Below are positions 1 through 5,771 of a stretch of 10,285 nucleotides of DNA, piece by piece (position 1 is the stretch's first letter; every line of letters begins with the position of its first letter). Origin of the DNA: Acidobacteriaceae bacterium (GTDB taxonomy: Bacteria > Acidobacteriota > Terriglobia > Terriglobales > Acidobacteriaceae). Both the position numbers and the translations under genes were made by a program. Under the pieces are notes generated by a model, which saw nothing but the letters and a program-made list of their open reading frames with translations, was not told the DNA's origin and searched no databases. The stretch lies in contig PKYX01000300.1 in NCBI GenBank assembly GCA_003132825.1, forward strand, positions 3,219 through 13,503. The letters run 5' to 3'.

Positions 1-47
1 GGTGATTTGCGACCGCTTCATTTGCTTCTGGGAAAGGCGTCGAAGTT

Positions 48-581
48 CTACGTGGCGATGATGACCTTGAGCGCCCGGGTGCTTGCCGCCCGTCCGAAAG
101 TGTCGTAAGCGTCCAAGATGCCGTCGAAGTTGAATCGGTGGGTGATCAGAAGCTTGGGATCGATCTTGCCTGCCTGGACGGTTTTGAAGAGCATGGTATC
201 GTGGCGGTGTCGACCAGCCGGGTCGTGATTGTGATGTTCTGCGACCACAACCGTTCCAGGTGAAGGTCTACTTTGACGCCATGAACGCCCACATTCGCGA
301 TGGTGCCGCCTGGGGCCACGATGTCCTCGCAGGTAATGAATGACGCTGGTACGCCGACCGCGTCGATGGCGGTGTCGACACCTCGCCCGCCCGTCATCTT
401 CATCACAGTCTCTGAGGGCTTGCCATCGGAGGCTTGGATGGTTGTGGTTGCGCCGAGTCGCTTCGACATCTGCAGACGATTGTCATCGAGATCGATGGCG
501 TCGGGTGGGAGCTTTGATTTCGGGAACGGGACGCTCCCCGAGCACCTTACTACCCGGGCCTTGATAGATGAGAGCCTTCAT
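48..581 (-). pseudogene. Zinc-dependent alcohol dehydrogenase, decayed (internal deletion plus frameshift)
   Basis: Three pieces in three minus-strand frames add up to the two ends of a medium-chain, zinc-dependent alcohol dehydrogenase. The start is ATG at 581 (MKALIYQGPG, a typical N-terminus), running to about 505 (PEIKAPT). A second frame continues at about 500 with DLDDNRLQMSKRLGAT, the end of the second Rossmann strand and following helix, then GGRGVDTAIDAVG and ANVGVHGVKVDLHLERLWSQ. A one-base loss at about 195-199 moves the reading frame for the C-terminus (MLFKTVQAGKIDPKLLITHR, ending KVIIAT). Family members are about 350 residues; here roughly 165 are missing, including all Cys/His ligands of the catalytic and structural zinc and the glycine-rich NAD loop. 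The product cannot be active. A sequencing error could explain the second frameshift but not the deletion. The family identity is from recognisable motifs; the exact substrate is unknown. Confidence 0.88.
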
Positions 582-640
582 CAGCCGAGGTTTCGATTCT
601 CGTTCGGCTTCAAGTTCAGTTTCTAGGCTGGAAAGCCAGG

Positions 641-1072
641 TTAACCTCTGGCCCTCTCTGCGTCGCGCTGGGACGCTTGCCGTTGCACGGCGCCGTCCAA
701 ATAGCAACTTTGTTGGATATGGCGTGAGTGTGCGGAAACCGTGGCATAGGGCACACCCAGAAAGCGCTTGGCAACGATTTCAGTTATTTCGAGGCTGTTG
801 AAGTCTTGATGCTGTACCTTCGCCAGAATTCGTTGCAAGGCGGTCCGAATCTTTTTGGATCCGAGGGCCCCAAAGAACATCACCTTCTCTTCCGCAGCCA
901 TGAAAAAGAAGGTCCAGCCAGCGGCGTGGATCTTTTGATCCAGAGCGAAACCATCCAGGGTCTTAACCACGCTCCAATTTCCCGAGTAGGGTTCATTTTT
1001 CAGCCCGAGAAGTTCGGTGATCAGGGGTCTTTCCTCGATCAGAATCGTTCCGACTGTGAGGGCGGGAATCAT
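641..1072 (-). CDS. Conserved-looking hypothetical protein, 143 residues
   Basis: Function unknown. The protein has no signal peptide or convincing membrane segment. It has a W/F-rich central stretch (GWTFFFMAAEEKVMFFG, about residues 52-68), then a basic helix-like segment (GSKKIRTALQRILAKV) and a conserved-looking motif block (IVAKRFLGVPYATVSAHSRH, about 99-118). I have the impression that similar proteins recur as hypotheticals in Acidobacteriota genomes, but I cannot name a family. The last 15 or so residues are low-complexity and charged, so the C-terminus may be variable. The ATG at 1072 is the first in the frame; no strong ribosome binding site precedes it. The gene lies 60 bp upstream of the broken dehydrogenase on the same strand and is divergent from the Crp/Fnr gene, so it could share that regulator's control region. 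Composition and codon use look coding. Confidence 0.75.
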   Translation of the reverse strand: MIPALTVGTILIEERPLITELLGLKNEPYSGNWSVVKTLDGFALDQKIHAAGWTFFFMAAEEKVMFFGALGSKKIRTALQRILAKVQHQDFNSLEITEIVAKRFLGVPYATVSAHSRHIQQSCYLDGAVQRQASQRDAERARG

Positions 1073-1400
1073 GGAGTTATTTCTCAGAAACGCAGCGCCG
1101 CGGTCGAACTGGGGGAAAGCCGGTCACCTGGCTAGATTCGCTCATTTCCTTTCCAGATACTGTACAGAATGGACCACTTCGGGAGCTTGATTCCACAACG
1201 GAAAATGAGCCGCGGATTCGACACGATTTCTGCCATCACGCGCTCTGAGGGCTTCTAGGATGGCAATGAATAACCTTGGTTTGCGACGGGCGGCAGTGTA
1301 CAATTTGGTACATACCCGACCCGGAACCTTGTTTCCGCTTGCTAGATCGGAATTTCAGACGGGAAGCTCTTGGACAACGTGCCAGCCGCCAGGGGTCTCA
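1073..1400. other. Divergent intergenic region (328 bp) upstream of the Crp/Fnr gene
   Basis: This gap lies between two divergently transcribed genes. An open frame of the downstream gene extends back to 1260, but its extra 47 residues do not resemble the Crp/Fnr family, and a good ribosome binding site sits at the ATG at 1401, so I treat the segment as untranslated leader and promoter. It contains the dyad at 1297-1312, a palindromic CTGTACAG at 1160-1167 and a possible -10 box (TACAAT, 1299-1304). Nothing else is recognised. Confidence 0.6.
1297..1312 (+). promoter_or_regulatory. Candidate Crp/Fnr-family operator TGTAC-N6-GTACA
   Basis: TGTACAATTTGGTACA is a perfect 5-bp inverted repeat with a 6-bp centre, the same geometry as the E. 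coli CRP site (TGTGA-N6-TCACA) but with a different half-site. It lies 88 bp before the start of the Crp/Fnr-family gene and overlaps TACAAT (1299-1304), a five-of-six match to a -10 box. If that is the promoter, bound protein would block it, suggesting autorepression. Geometry and position are observed; the binding protein and effect are inferred. Confidence 0.4.
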
Positions 1401-2072
1401 ATGAAAATTGCGGCTAAGAAGGACCGAGATTTCGATCCCAGGACTTTCCTTGCCACCATTGGCGACGGCAGGAAGACTGTGGTCGTTTCCAAGAAGCAGG
1501 GCATCTTCTTGCAGGGGGATGCGGCTGACGCTGTCTTCTATATCCTAAAAGGCAAGGTCAGGCTCACGGTTGTGTCGAAGACCGGCAAGGAAGCCACAAT
1601 CGGCATATTGAGTGAGCGGAACTTCTTCGGCGAAGGTTCCCTGGCAGGACAAGCTCTCCGTATGGGATCCGCGGCTGCAATGACGGACTGCCTCCTTCTG
1701 CGGATCGAGAAAAAGGCCATGATGAATGCTCTTCATCGGGAGCACACCTTTTCCGACATGTTCGTCTCCTATTTATTGGCGCGCAATATCCGTTATGAAG
1801 AGGACCTCGTCGACCAGCTGTTTAATTCCAGCGAAAAGAGACTCGCCCGTGTCCTTCTAATGCTCGCTCATTTTGGCAAGGAAGGAGTTCCTGAGCCCGT
1901 GGTTCCGAAGATCAGTCAGGAGACACTGGCAGAAATGGTCGGCACGACTCGTTCCCGGGTCAGCTTTTTTATGAACCGGTTCAGGAAATTGGGTTTCATC
2001 CAGTACGCCGGGGGTGTAGAAGGCGGGTTACAGGTTCATAGTTCACTGCTGAATGTAGTCCTGCACGATTGA
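1401..2072 (+). CDS. Crp/Fnr-family transcriptional regulator
   Basis: Cytoplasmic DNA-binding regulator of 223 residues, a normal length for the family. An N-terminal cyclic-nucleotide-binding beta-roll spans about residues 27-117, with the family turn FLQGDAADAVFYILKGKVRL and the FGEGS segment. The C-terminal winged helix-turn-helix covers about 145-223, with ISQETLAEMVGTTRSRVSFF as the HTH core. The Arg-Ser pair that contacts cAMP in CRP appears replaced (LRMGSA), so cAMP is a doubtful ligand. There is a single Cys (C97), so no FNR-type iron-sulfur cluster. The start at 1401 is chosen over an upstream ATG at 1260 because AGGGG lies at 1391-1395 and the protein then begins at the usual family distance from the beta-roll. 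It is divergent from the 641-1072 gene and probably autoregulated through the dyad at 1297-1312 (inferred). The targets are unknown. Confidence 0.93.
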   Translation: MKIAAKKDRDFDPRTFLATIGDGRKTVVVSKKQGIFLQGDAADAVFYILKGKVRLTVVSKTGKEATIGILSERNFFGEGSLAGQALRMGSAAAMTDCLLLRIEKKAMMNALHREHTFSDMFVSYLLARNIRYEEDLVDQLFNSSEKRLARVLLMLAHFGKEGVPEPVVPKISQETLAEMVGTTRSRVSFFMNRFRKLGFIQYAGGVEGGLQVHSSLLNVVLHD

Positions 2073-2214
2073 GCAGTTCCGCGGCGATTTTTTCTTCAGG
2101 ATCACTCGATCGGTATCCACTTTTCTGCCACGTGCGGGGGGCGCAGTGGCTTCCTCCGTCAATCGAAGGGCCAGCACCCATTGCCCCGAAGCCGTGCCCG
2201 GCAATAGGACTACA

Positions 2215-2436
2215 ATGAAGGATGTGCGCTACTACACAACCAAACCGCTTAGTGGTGGAGTTACCTTCAAATGCATTTTCTGCGAGCATAACGTCACCAC
2301 CCACGATTTCGACAGCCTTCGAGGCAACCGCCGTACCCAGGCGGCATCAGTCATGAATCAGCACGCCAGAGAATCCCATTTCTCCCAGATGCGGACTTCA
2401 GTCTCCATGAAGTCGGGCAGTCGCGGCGCGCTTTGA
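2215..2436 (+). CDS. Small C2H2-like zinc-finger protein, 73 residues
   Basis: Short protein with a putative metal site: C20-x2-C23 in FKCIFCEHNV, then H50-x4-H55 in NQHARESHF. The spacing between the pairs (26 residues) is longer than in classical eukaryotic C2H2 fingers, so the fold is uncertain. The start at 2215 is preferred to the in-frame start at 2146 because AGGA lies at 2206-2209 with 5 nt spacing, and the 23 extra residues look non-conserved. It lies 142 bp after the Crp/Fnr gene on the same strand and may be read from the same transcript or its own promoter. Nothing links it to a known pathway. Nucleic-acid or protein binding is only a guess from the metal ligands. The last 15 residues (rich in Ser, Met and Arg) appear unstructured. 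Confidence 0.72.
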   Translation: MKDVRYYTTKPLSGGVTFKCIFCEHNVTTHDFDSLRGNRRTQAASVMNQHARESHFSQMRTSVSMKSGSRGAL

Positions 2437-2696
2437 AACTCATTTCGCTGAGAGGACCGTTGCCCGAGCGGTGCTCGCCGTGGGAGCGACTCTCGAACGG
2501 AAAATGTACGCGCAGCACTGGACCACCCTGCGTGAAGACGCTCCATGACTGGAGCCTGGCTGCCACAAGGCGGCCCGCCGGTAGGAGCTTCGCCAAAGCA
2601 CGCTGCGGCTCCGGCGGCCAGCTGGCAGTTGTCGATTCTCACAGGCTGTCGGGCCAAACCTAAGACCTGGGCTGCCAAAGAAACAGAGGTTCTGAG
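2437..2696. other. Gene-poor gap with strong self-complementarity
   Basis: No convincing gene was found on either strand. Several overlapping open frames exist here, including a long minus-strand one (2358-2930), but none has recognisable motifs, and it would run antisense to two better-supported small genes. The gap holds a short hairpin (CTCCA 2541-2545 with TGGAG 2550-2554, loop TGAC), followed by an imperfect larger stem. The pairs of that stem are CTGCCA 2560-2565 with TGGCAG 2623-2628, GGCCCGCC 2572-2579 with GGCGGCC 2613-2619 (one bulge), and GGAGC 2584-2588 with GCTCC 2608-2612. Confidence 0.5.
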
Positions 2697-2897
2697 ATGT
2701 TTTTCCAAATTCATAAAGATGGTCAGGCCGTTGATGGCAGCAGCTATCCTAGTCTTGGCGAAGCTTCGGCAGTCTTGGAACGAGATGCGCAAGGCGGCGA
2801 GGTGACGGAGGTGGACGAGTTCGATCGGATCGTACGCCGCTACACTGTCGAGGAGTGCCGCAAGGCAGCGCGCAAGTTCCGTCGAGTTCCCAGCTAA
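2697..2897 (+). CDS. Small hypothetical protein, 66 residues
   Basis: Unrecognised small cytoplasmic protein. The start is supported by GAGG at 2686-2689, 7 nt before the ATG. The sequence reads as a compact fold: an N-terminal strand-like MFFQIHKDGQ, a Ser-rich turn, then an acidic region (GGEVTEVDEFDR) and a basic C-terminal helix (YTVEECRKAARKFRR). The alternation of acidic and basic segments and the clean ribosome binding site favour a real gene over chance. A single Cys at residue 54 gives no metal site. It follows the structured gap after the C2H2-like gene on the same strand and precedes the response regulator by 237 bp. No function can be assigned. Confidence 0.68.
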   Translation: MFFQIHKDGQAVDGSSYPSLGEASAVLERDAQGGEVTEVDEFDRIVRRYTVEECRKAARKFRRVPS

Positions 2898-3134
2898 ACC
2901 ATTGTCAATACCTTTCCGCTCGCTGCGCACAATTCCTACCGACGCGCCCCGCTCTCCCCAGCAATTCCATTTCGCGGTGGAAAATCGTTACCATGGCTTT
3001 GCCGATTCCCTGCTGAGAGTTGTGTGTTGCTTGTCCTGGAACATGGTCAATTCTGCACAGAGTTAGGGTCGTGTAATCCGTAACCTCTTCATTGGGGGTT
3101 CCGCTTTCAGAGTGCAGAGCCCAGGGAGACGATC

Positions 3135-3959
3135 ATGACTTTACCTCGGATTCTAGTGGCGGAGGACGATGAAGCGGTCCGAGATATGTTGCGGCAAGCG
3201 TTGGAGCGCGATGGATTCGATGTTGTCACTGCAGCAAGCGTCAGCGAGGCCCTGCACCATATTGCCGCCGAAGACTTCGACGTCCTGCTCTCGGACCTGC
3301 ACATGCCGAACGCTGGAGATGGCTTCACCGTAGTCAGCGCCATGCGCCACACCCATCCCGGAGCGGTGACGCTCGTTCTCAGCGGCTATCCGGCACTCGA
3401 AGAAGCCATGTCCGCCATCCTCCTACAGGCTGATGAAGTCCTTGTAAAGCCTGTTGAAATCGCCTCGCTCAGGGAAATCATTCACAGAAAGCTGGCAACG
3501 AACGAAGGGCGTCCGCTGCTGACCACCAAGAGTGTAGCCTCCATACTGGAAAATGACCTTGATTCCACGATTCAGGACTGGATGGCGCTCGTAGAGAACG
3601 ATGCGGAACTCACCTGTGTCCCGTTGAACTTCGAGGACCGCACCGGCCACCTCCCGCAGCTCCTGCGTGATCTGATTCACCGCCTGCGCCTCCCCGTATC
3701 CATGCAAGCTCCCTTCTCGATCGCAGCCCGAAAACACGGAGAACTCCGCCGTTTGCAAGGTTACACGGCTGCCATGGTGGTGGAGGAATCGCGAATCCTG
3801 CAAGTCAGCATCTTTAGCACCATTCAAAACAACCTGCGGCGGATTGACTTCAGCCGAGTGTTGCTGGACGTCATTACCATCGCGGACGAGGTGGACTCGC
3901 AATTGAAGCAAGCCATGCTCAGCTATGGAGAACCTCGCTCAACCCGCTCGGCGGCGTAG
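3135..3959 (+). CDS. Response regulator with RsbRD_N-like C-terminal domain
   Basis: Two-component signalling protein of 274 residues. The N-terminal receiver (about 1-120) has the full phosphorylation site: D11/D12 in LVAEDDEAV, acceptor D54 in LLSDLHMP, S83 in LVLSGYP and K105 in VLVKPV. No DNA-binding HTH follows. Residues about 135-262 instead resemble the RsbRD N-terminal domain (the RsbT co-antagonist/kinase N-terminal family): a helix with STIQDWMALVEND, then LPQLLRDLIHRLR, and KHGELRRLQGYTAAMVVEES. That points to output through protein interaction, for example in stress signalling, rather than direct promoter binding (inferred). AGGGAG at 3123-3128 lies 6 nt before the ATG. No partner kinase is in the window. 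The receiver call is firm; the output-domain call is from motif similarity. Confidence 0.9.
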   Translation: MTLPRILVAEDDEAVRDMLRQALERDGFDVVTAASVSEALHHIAAEDFDVLLSDLHMPNAGDGFTVVSAMRHTHPGAVTLVLSGYPALEEAMSAILLQADEVLVKPVEIASLREIIHRKLATNEGRPLLTTKSVASILENDLDSTIQDWMALVENDAELTCVPLNFEDRTGHLPQLLRDLIHRLRLPVSMQAPFSIAARKHGELRRLQGYTAAMVVEESRILQVSIFSTIQNNLRRIDFSRVLLDVITIADEVDSQLKQAMLSYGEPRSTRSAA

Positions 3960-4328
3960 GTTGAGTTGACGCTCTGGCAAATTGCCGAAGAACCCCGTGA
4001 AGCATTGATAGCCAAGGACTTTGCGCTGTTTGCGGGCTGAAACTGACAAACGACCGATCTGACAGCTTTGGCCGGCGCTCGGAATCGAGCTTCGTGAGAC
4101 CCGTCGCTTTGCGAAGAGCCATCCGTTGGATCTTCTTTCGTTTCTTGGTGTAAGGAGCGCGCAGTTGGGCAGTCCAGTCCCCAAATAACCCTTCGGAGCG
4201 GCTTCCCCAACCCTCATCCAGATCCGACCCAAGGACCGTAAATCAGGGTGCGCAGGCGGTCTCCCTTTTCTCAATTGTGAGCAATCTTGAGCAGAATCCG
4301 GGAGCGAGTGATTGTAAACCTAAGGCAC
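3960..4328. other. Intergenic region (369 bp), no gene recognised
   Basis: Three overlapping minus-strand open frames cover this gap, but none shows family motifs or a good ribosome binding site, so I do not call them. Visible structure is limited. A perfect short dyad GGCAA-A-TTGCC sits at 3976-3986 just after the response regulator stop. A small hairpin GCTCG-GAAT-CGAGC lies at 4077-4090 without a T-run. A direct repeat TGAGCA occurs at 4278-4283 and 4288-4293 with 10-bp spacing. The promoter of the next gene is presumably here but is not evident. Confidence 0.5.
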
Positions 4329-4856
4329 ATGGCTGCCAACAGCACCCTTCTCTGCATACACCGGGATCCAGCTCAACTGAACTTGTTGAAGACAAGTGGG
4401 TACGAACTTCTAACCGCTACCAACGCTCATGATGGGCTGCGGCTTTTCATGTTGCAGACTGTGGATGCAATTGTCATCGAGTATCATCTGGGCCTCCTGG
4501 ATGGAGCGATCGTCGCCGCTGAGATCAAACAAGTACAGCCCAAAGTTCCCATTGTTCTGCTGGCCGACCACCCGGAATTGCCTGAAGGTGCCTTGAAATC
4601 GGTGGATGTCTTGGTTACCAAGTCTGACGGACCACAGTTCCTCTCGGAGGCCGTGCGCTTAGCACTGAGCCTCAAGCCCGACCAAGGTCGCGACGGACGG
4701 ATGAACGACCGACCTAGAAAAAAAGCTGGACTCGGAGAGACACGCATGCCGAGGGGCGCGAGATCGGAAACTCCTGCCCCGACCCAAGATGACGAGCAAG
4801 ACCCTTTCTCGCCTGAACTTTGGGGAAGCATTTTGGACGGGACTTTCCAGTTTTGA
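4329..4856 (+). CDS. Degenerate receiver-domain protein (pseudo-receiver), 175 residues
   Basis: Residues about 5-115 follow the CheY-like receiver pattern (STLLCIHRDPAQLNLL, then VDAIVIEYHLGLLDGA, then PKVPIVLLADHPELPEG, then VDVLVTKSDG), but key positions have changed. The phospho-acceptor Asp is replaced by Glu (E51), only one of the N-terminal acidic residues remains (D13), the Thr/Ser switch position is Ala (A79), and the Lys-Pro motif reads Thr-Lys (97-98). It should not be phosphorylated normally and may be locked or act as a protein-binding module (inferred). A charged, Pro-rich tail of about 60 residues follows, ending in SPELWGSILDGTFQF. ATG at 4329 is preferred because it places the domain start as in receivers. 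TTG at 4287 and GTG at 4308 are in-frame alternatives; AAGG at 4322-4325 is rather close to 4329. It probably starts a three-gene unit. Confidence 0.82.
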   Translation: MAANSTLLCIHRDPAQLNLLKTSGYELLTATNAHDGLRLFMLQTVDAIVIEYHLGLLDGAIVAAEIKQVQPKVPIVLLADHPELPEGALKSVDVLVTKSDGPQFLSEAVRLALSLKPDQGRDGRMNDRPRKKAGLGETRMPRGARSETPAPTQDDEQDPFSPELWGSILDGTFQF

Positions 4857-4896
4857 CACGCCCGATAGATCCAACCTTTGCAGGAACAAGGTGACT

Positions 4897-5115
4897 ATGG
4901 CTAAGCGACAATGCCTGGAATGCGGTGGCGAGCTGGTCATGGCGTTCCGTCCCAGCGAAAATAGCGGGCTGGGCGCGGGAAGCCAGATGAGACCGAACGC
5001 AAAGTGGAGATGCAGTACCTGTGGACATGCCTTTACTGCAGAGCAACTCCGCGCGGACAAGCGAGCCAGCGCAAAAGTGGTCGAGCAAACACCCAATAAC
5101 GAGCGTTCGTCGTAG
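4897..5115 (+). CDS. Small zinc-ribbon protein, 72 residues
   Basis: Two CxxC knuckles form a likely zinc ribbon: C6/C9 in RQCLECGGEL and C39/C42 in WRCSTCGHAF, with a 29-residue loop between them. A hydrophilic basic C-terminal tail follows. The frame is open back to 4789, overlapping the previous gene, but AAGGTG at 4888-4893 and the start of homology-like sequence at MAKRQCLECG fix the start at 4897. It sits 40 bp after the pseudo-receiver gene and 55 bp before the next small gene, on the same strand, suggesting co-transcription. Zinc binding is inferred from the ligands. The role (nucleic-acid binding or protein contact) is unknown, and such ribbons occur in many unrelated families. Confidence 0.82.
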   Translation: MAKRQCLECGGELVMAFRPSENSGLGAGSQMRPNAKWRCSTCGHAFTAEQLRADKRASAKVVEQTPNNERSS

Positions 5116-5126
5116 TGCTAGGTCCA

Positions 5127-5132
5127 TATAAT
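5127..5132 (+). promoter_or_regulatory. Candidate -10 box (perfect TATAAT) before the 54-residue gene
   Basis: TATAAT is a perfect sigma-70-type -10 hexamer, 38 bp before the ATG at 5171. The best -35 candidates (around 5104-5111, for example TTCGTC) are poor matches. It could give the small basic protein its own transcript in addition to read-through from the upstream genes. Only the hexamer is observed; activity is inferred. Confidence 0.35.
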
Positions 5133-5170
5133 GGGCTACACCACACAACACACCAAGGAGAAGCATCCGA

Positions 5171-5335
5171 ATGGCAAACCTAGAGGATAAAATCGGGACA
5201 GACACAAAGCCGAGAGAGACTTCAGGGCGTGCGGAGTCCTCAGGCAATAAACACTCGGAAAAGAGAATGGCCAACAAGCAGAGAAAAAAAAGAGCGCACA
5301 AACGGACGCTGAGGAGATCCAACACCAACGGCTAG
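5171..5335 (+). CDS. Very basic 54-residue protein, probably nucleic-acid binding
   Basis: Short ORF starting MANLEDKIGTDTKPRETSGR and ending in a strongly basic tail (KRMANKQRKKRAHKRTLRR, then SNTNG). AAGGAG at 5155-5160 is a strong ribosome binding site with 10 nt to the ATG. About a third of the residues are Lys or Arg, concentrated after residue 30, like small nucleic-acid-binding or ribosome-associated proteins. There is no Cys and no membrane segment. A second in-frame ATG at residue 33 would give a 22-residue basic peptide, but it has no comparable ribosome binding site. The gene follows the zinc-ribbon gene by 55 bp and ends at the hairpin shared with the convergent DUF3309-like gene. 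I have an impression of similar basic tails in Acidobacteriota hypotheticals but cannot name a family. Confidence 0.68.
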   Translation: MANLEDKIGTDTKPRETSGRAESSGNKHSEKRMANKQRKKRAHKRTLRRSNTNG

Positions 5336-5384
5336 GCCCCCAAGCTTTCCCTGGGGACAGCTCTGGCACTGGTTCCTGGGGGCC
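5335..5384. terminator. Hairpin between convergent genes, possible bidirectional terminator
   Basis: GGCCCCCA at 5335-5342 pairs with TGGGGGCC at 5377-5384, an 8-bp GC-rich stem with a 34-nt loop. An alternative shorter stem, CCCCA with TGGGG, can form inside. It lies between the stop at 5335 (plus) and the stop at 5403 (minus). No T-run follows on either strand, so factor-independent termination is uncertain. Confidence 0.35.
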
Positions 5385-5402
5385 GGCGAACGGGCGTCTA
5401 TT

Positions 5403-5558
5403 TCAGTGGAGGATGCCCAACAGGTAGGCTACCAGGAGGATCAGCAATATGGTGCCCAGCCCGACGCCCGCACCGCCGCCGTAGCCCCACCGGCTATGGC
5501 CGTAGTATCCTCCACCGCTCCCTAAAAGCAACACCAAAACAATAATCAGTATCAGCAT
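5403..5558 (-). CDS. DUF3309-like membrane miniprotein, 51 residues
   Basis: The pattern is that of DUF3309 proteins: a short hydrophobic N-terminus (MLILIIVLVLLLG), a Gly/Tyr/Trp loop with HSRWGYGGG, then a second hydrophobic segment (LGTILLILLVAYLLGI) ending at the C-terminus. It is likely an inner-membrane hairpin; the family has no established biochemical role. AAAGGA lies 8 nt before the ATG at 5558, a good ribosome binding site. It follows the CsbD gene on the same strand by 33 bp, so the two are probably co-transcribed. Two different stress-type miniproteins together suggest envelope or osmotic stress, which is inference from the neighbour. Length matches the family. Confidence 0.85.
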   Translation of the reverse strand: MLILIIVLVLLLGSGGGYYGHSRWGYGGGAGVGLGTILLILLVAYLLGILH

Positions 5559-5591
5559 GCTGATTTTCCTTTCTTCTAACCTTAAGCCCTT

Positions 5592-5771
5592 TTACTTTTC
5601 CAACACCTTCTCAATCTGCCCCACTTTCCTTTGGACTTTGCCGGCGAGTTTTTCATTTTGGCCTTGCGCAGTCAGATTGGAGTTGTGGGTGACCTGGCCA
5701 ACCGTCCGCTTGATTGTGCCCTTCGCCGCCTGCAGATTGCCTTTGATTTCGTCCTTCGTGCTCTGTTTCAC
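5592..5771 (-). CDS. CsbD-family stress-response protein, 59 residues
   Basis: Small, soluble, highly charged helical protein of the CsbD family, known as general-stress proteins (sigma-B regulon in Bacillus subtilis) of unknown molecular function. The recognisable pattern is KDEIKGNLQAAKGTIKRTVG near the N-terminus and NEKLAGKVQRKVGQIEKVL at the C-terminus, about the usual family length. The start must be GTG at 5771: the codon just upstream in the frame is TAG and the protein has no internal Met. GGGGAG lies 4 nt before the start. It is first in a likely two-gene unit with the DUF3309-like gene. Family members usually begin with Met-Asn/Asp-Lys; here the start residues are (M)KQSTKDEIK, consistent with a slightly shortened N-terminus. 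Confidence 0.88.
   Translation of the reverse strand: MKQSTKDEIKGNLQAAKGTIKRTVGQVTHNSNLTAQGQNEKLAGKVQRKVGQIEKVLEK

Noticed and set aside
728..1135. 135-residue open frame on the plus strand
   Set aside because: Antisense to the 143-residue hypothetical protein, whose translation has much more protein-like motif blocks; the plus frame shows no motif or ribosome binding site.
1260..1400. N-terminal 47-residue extension of the Crp/Fnr protein
   Set aside because: The extension does not resemble the family, contains the operator-like dyad, and a better ribosome binding site sits at 1391-1395 before the ATG at 1401.
2358..2930. 190-residue open frame on the minus strand
   Set aside because: No recognisable motif or ribosome binding site, and it runs antisense to the 66-residue gene with a good ribosome binding site and to the end of the C2H2-like gene. 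Likely a GC-driven shadow frame.
3423..3911. 162-residue open frame on the minus strand
   Set aside because: Antisense to the output domain of the response regulator; no independent support.
4269..4283. Resemblance to the lac operator (AATTGTGAGC) before the pseudo-receiver gene
   Set aside because: Only one half-site matches and no LacI-family gene is present; probably chance.
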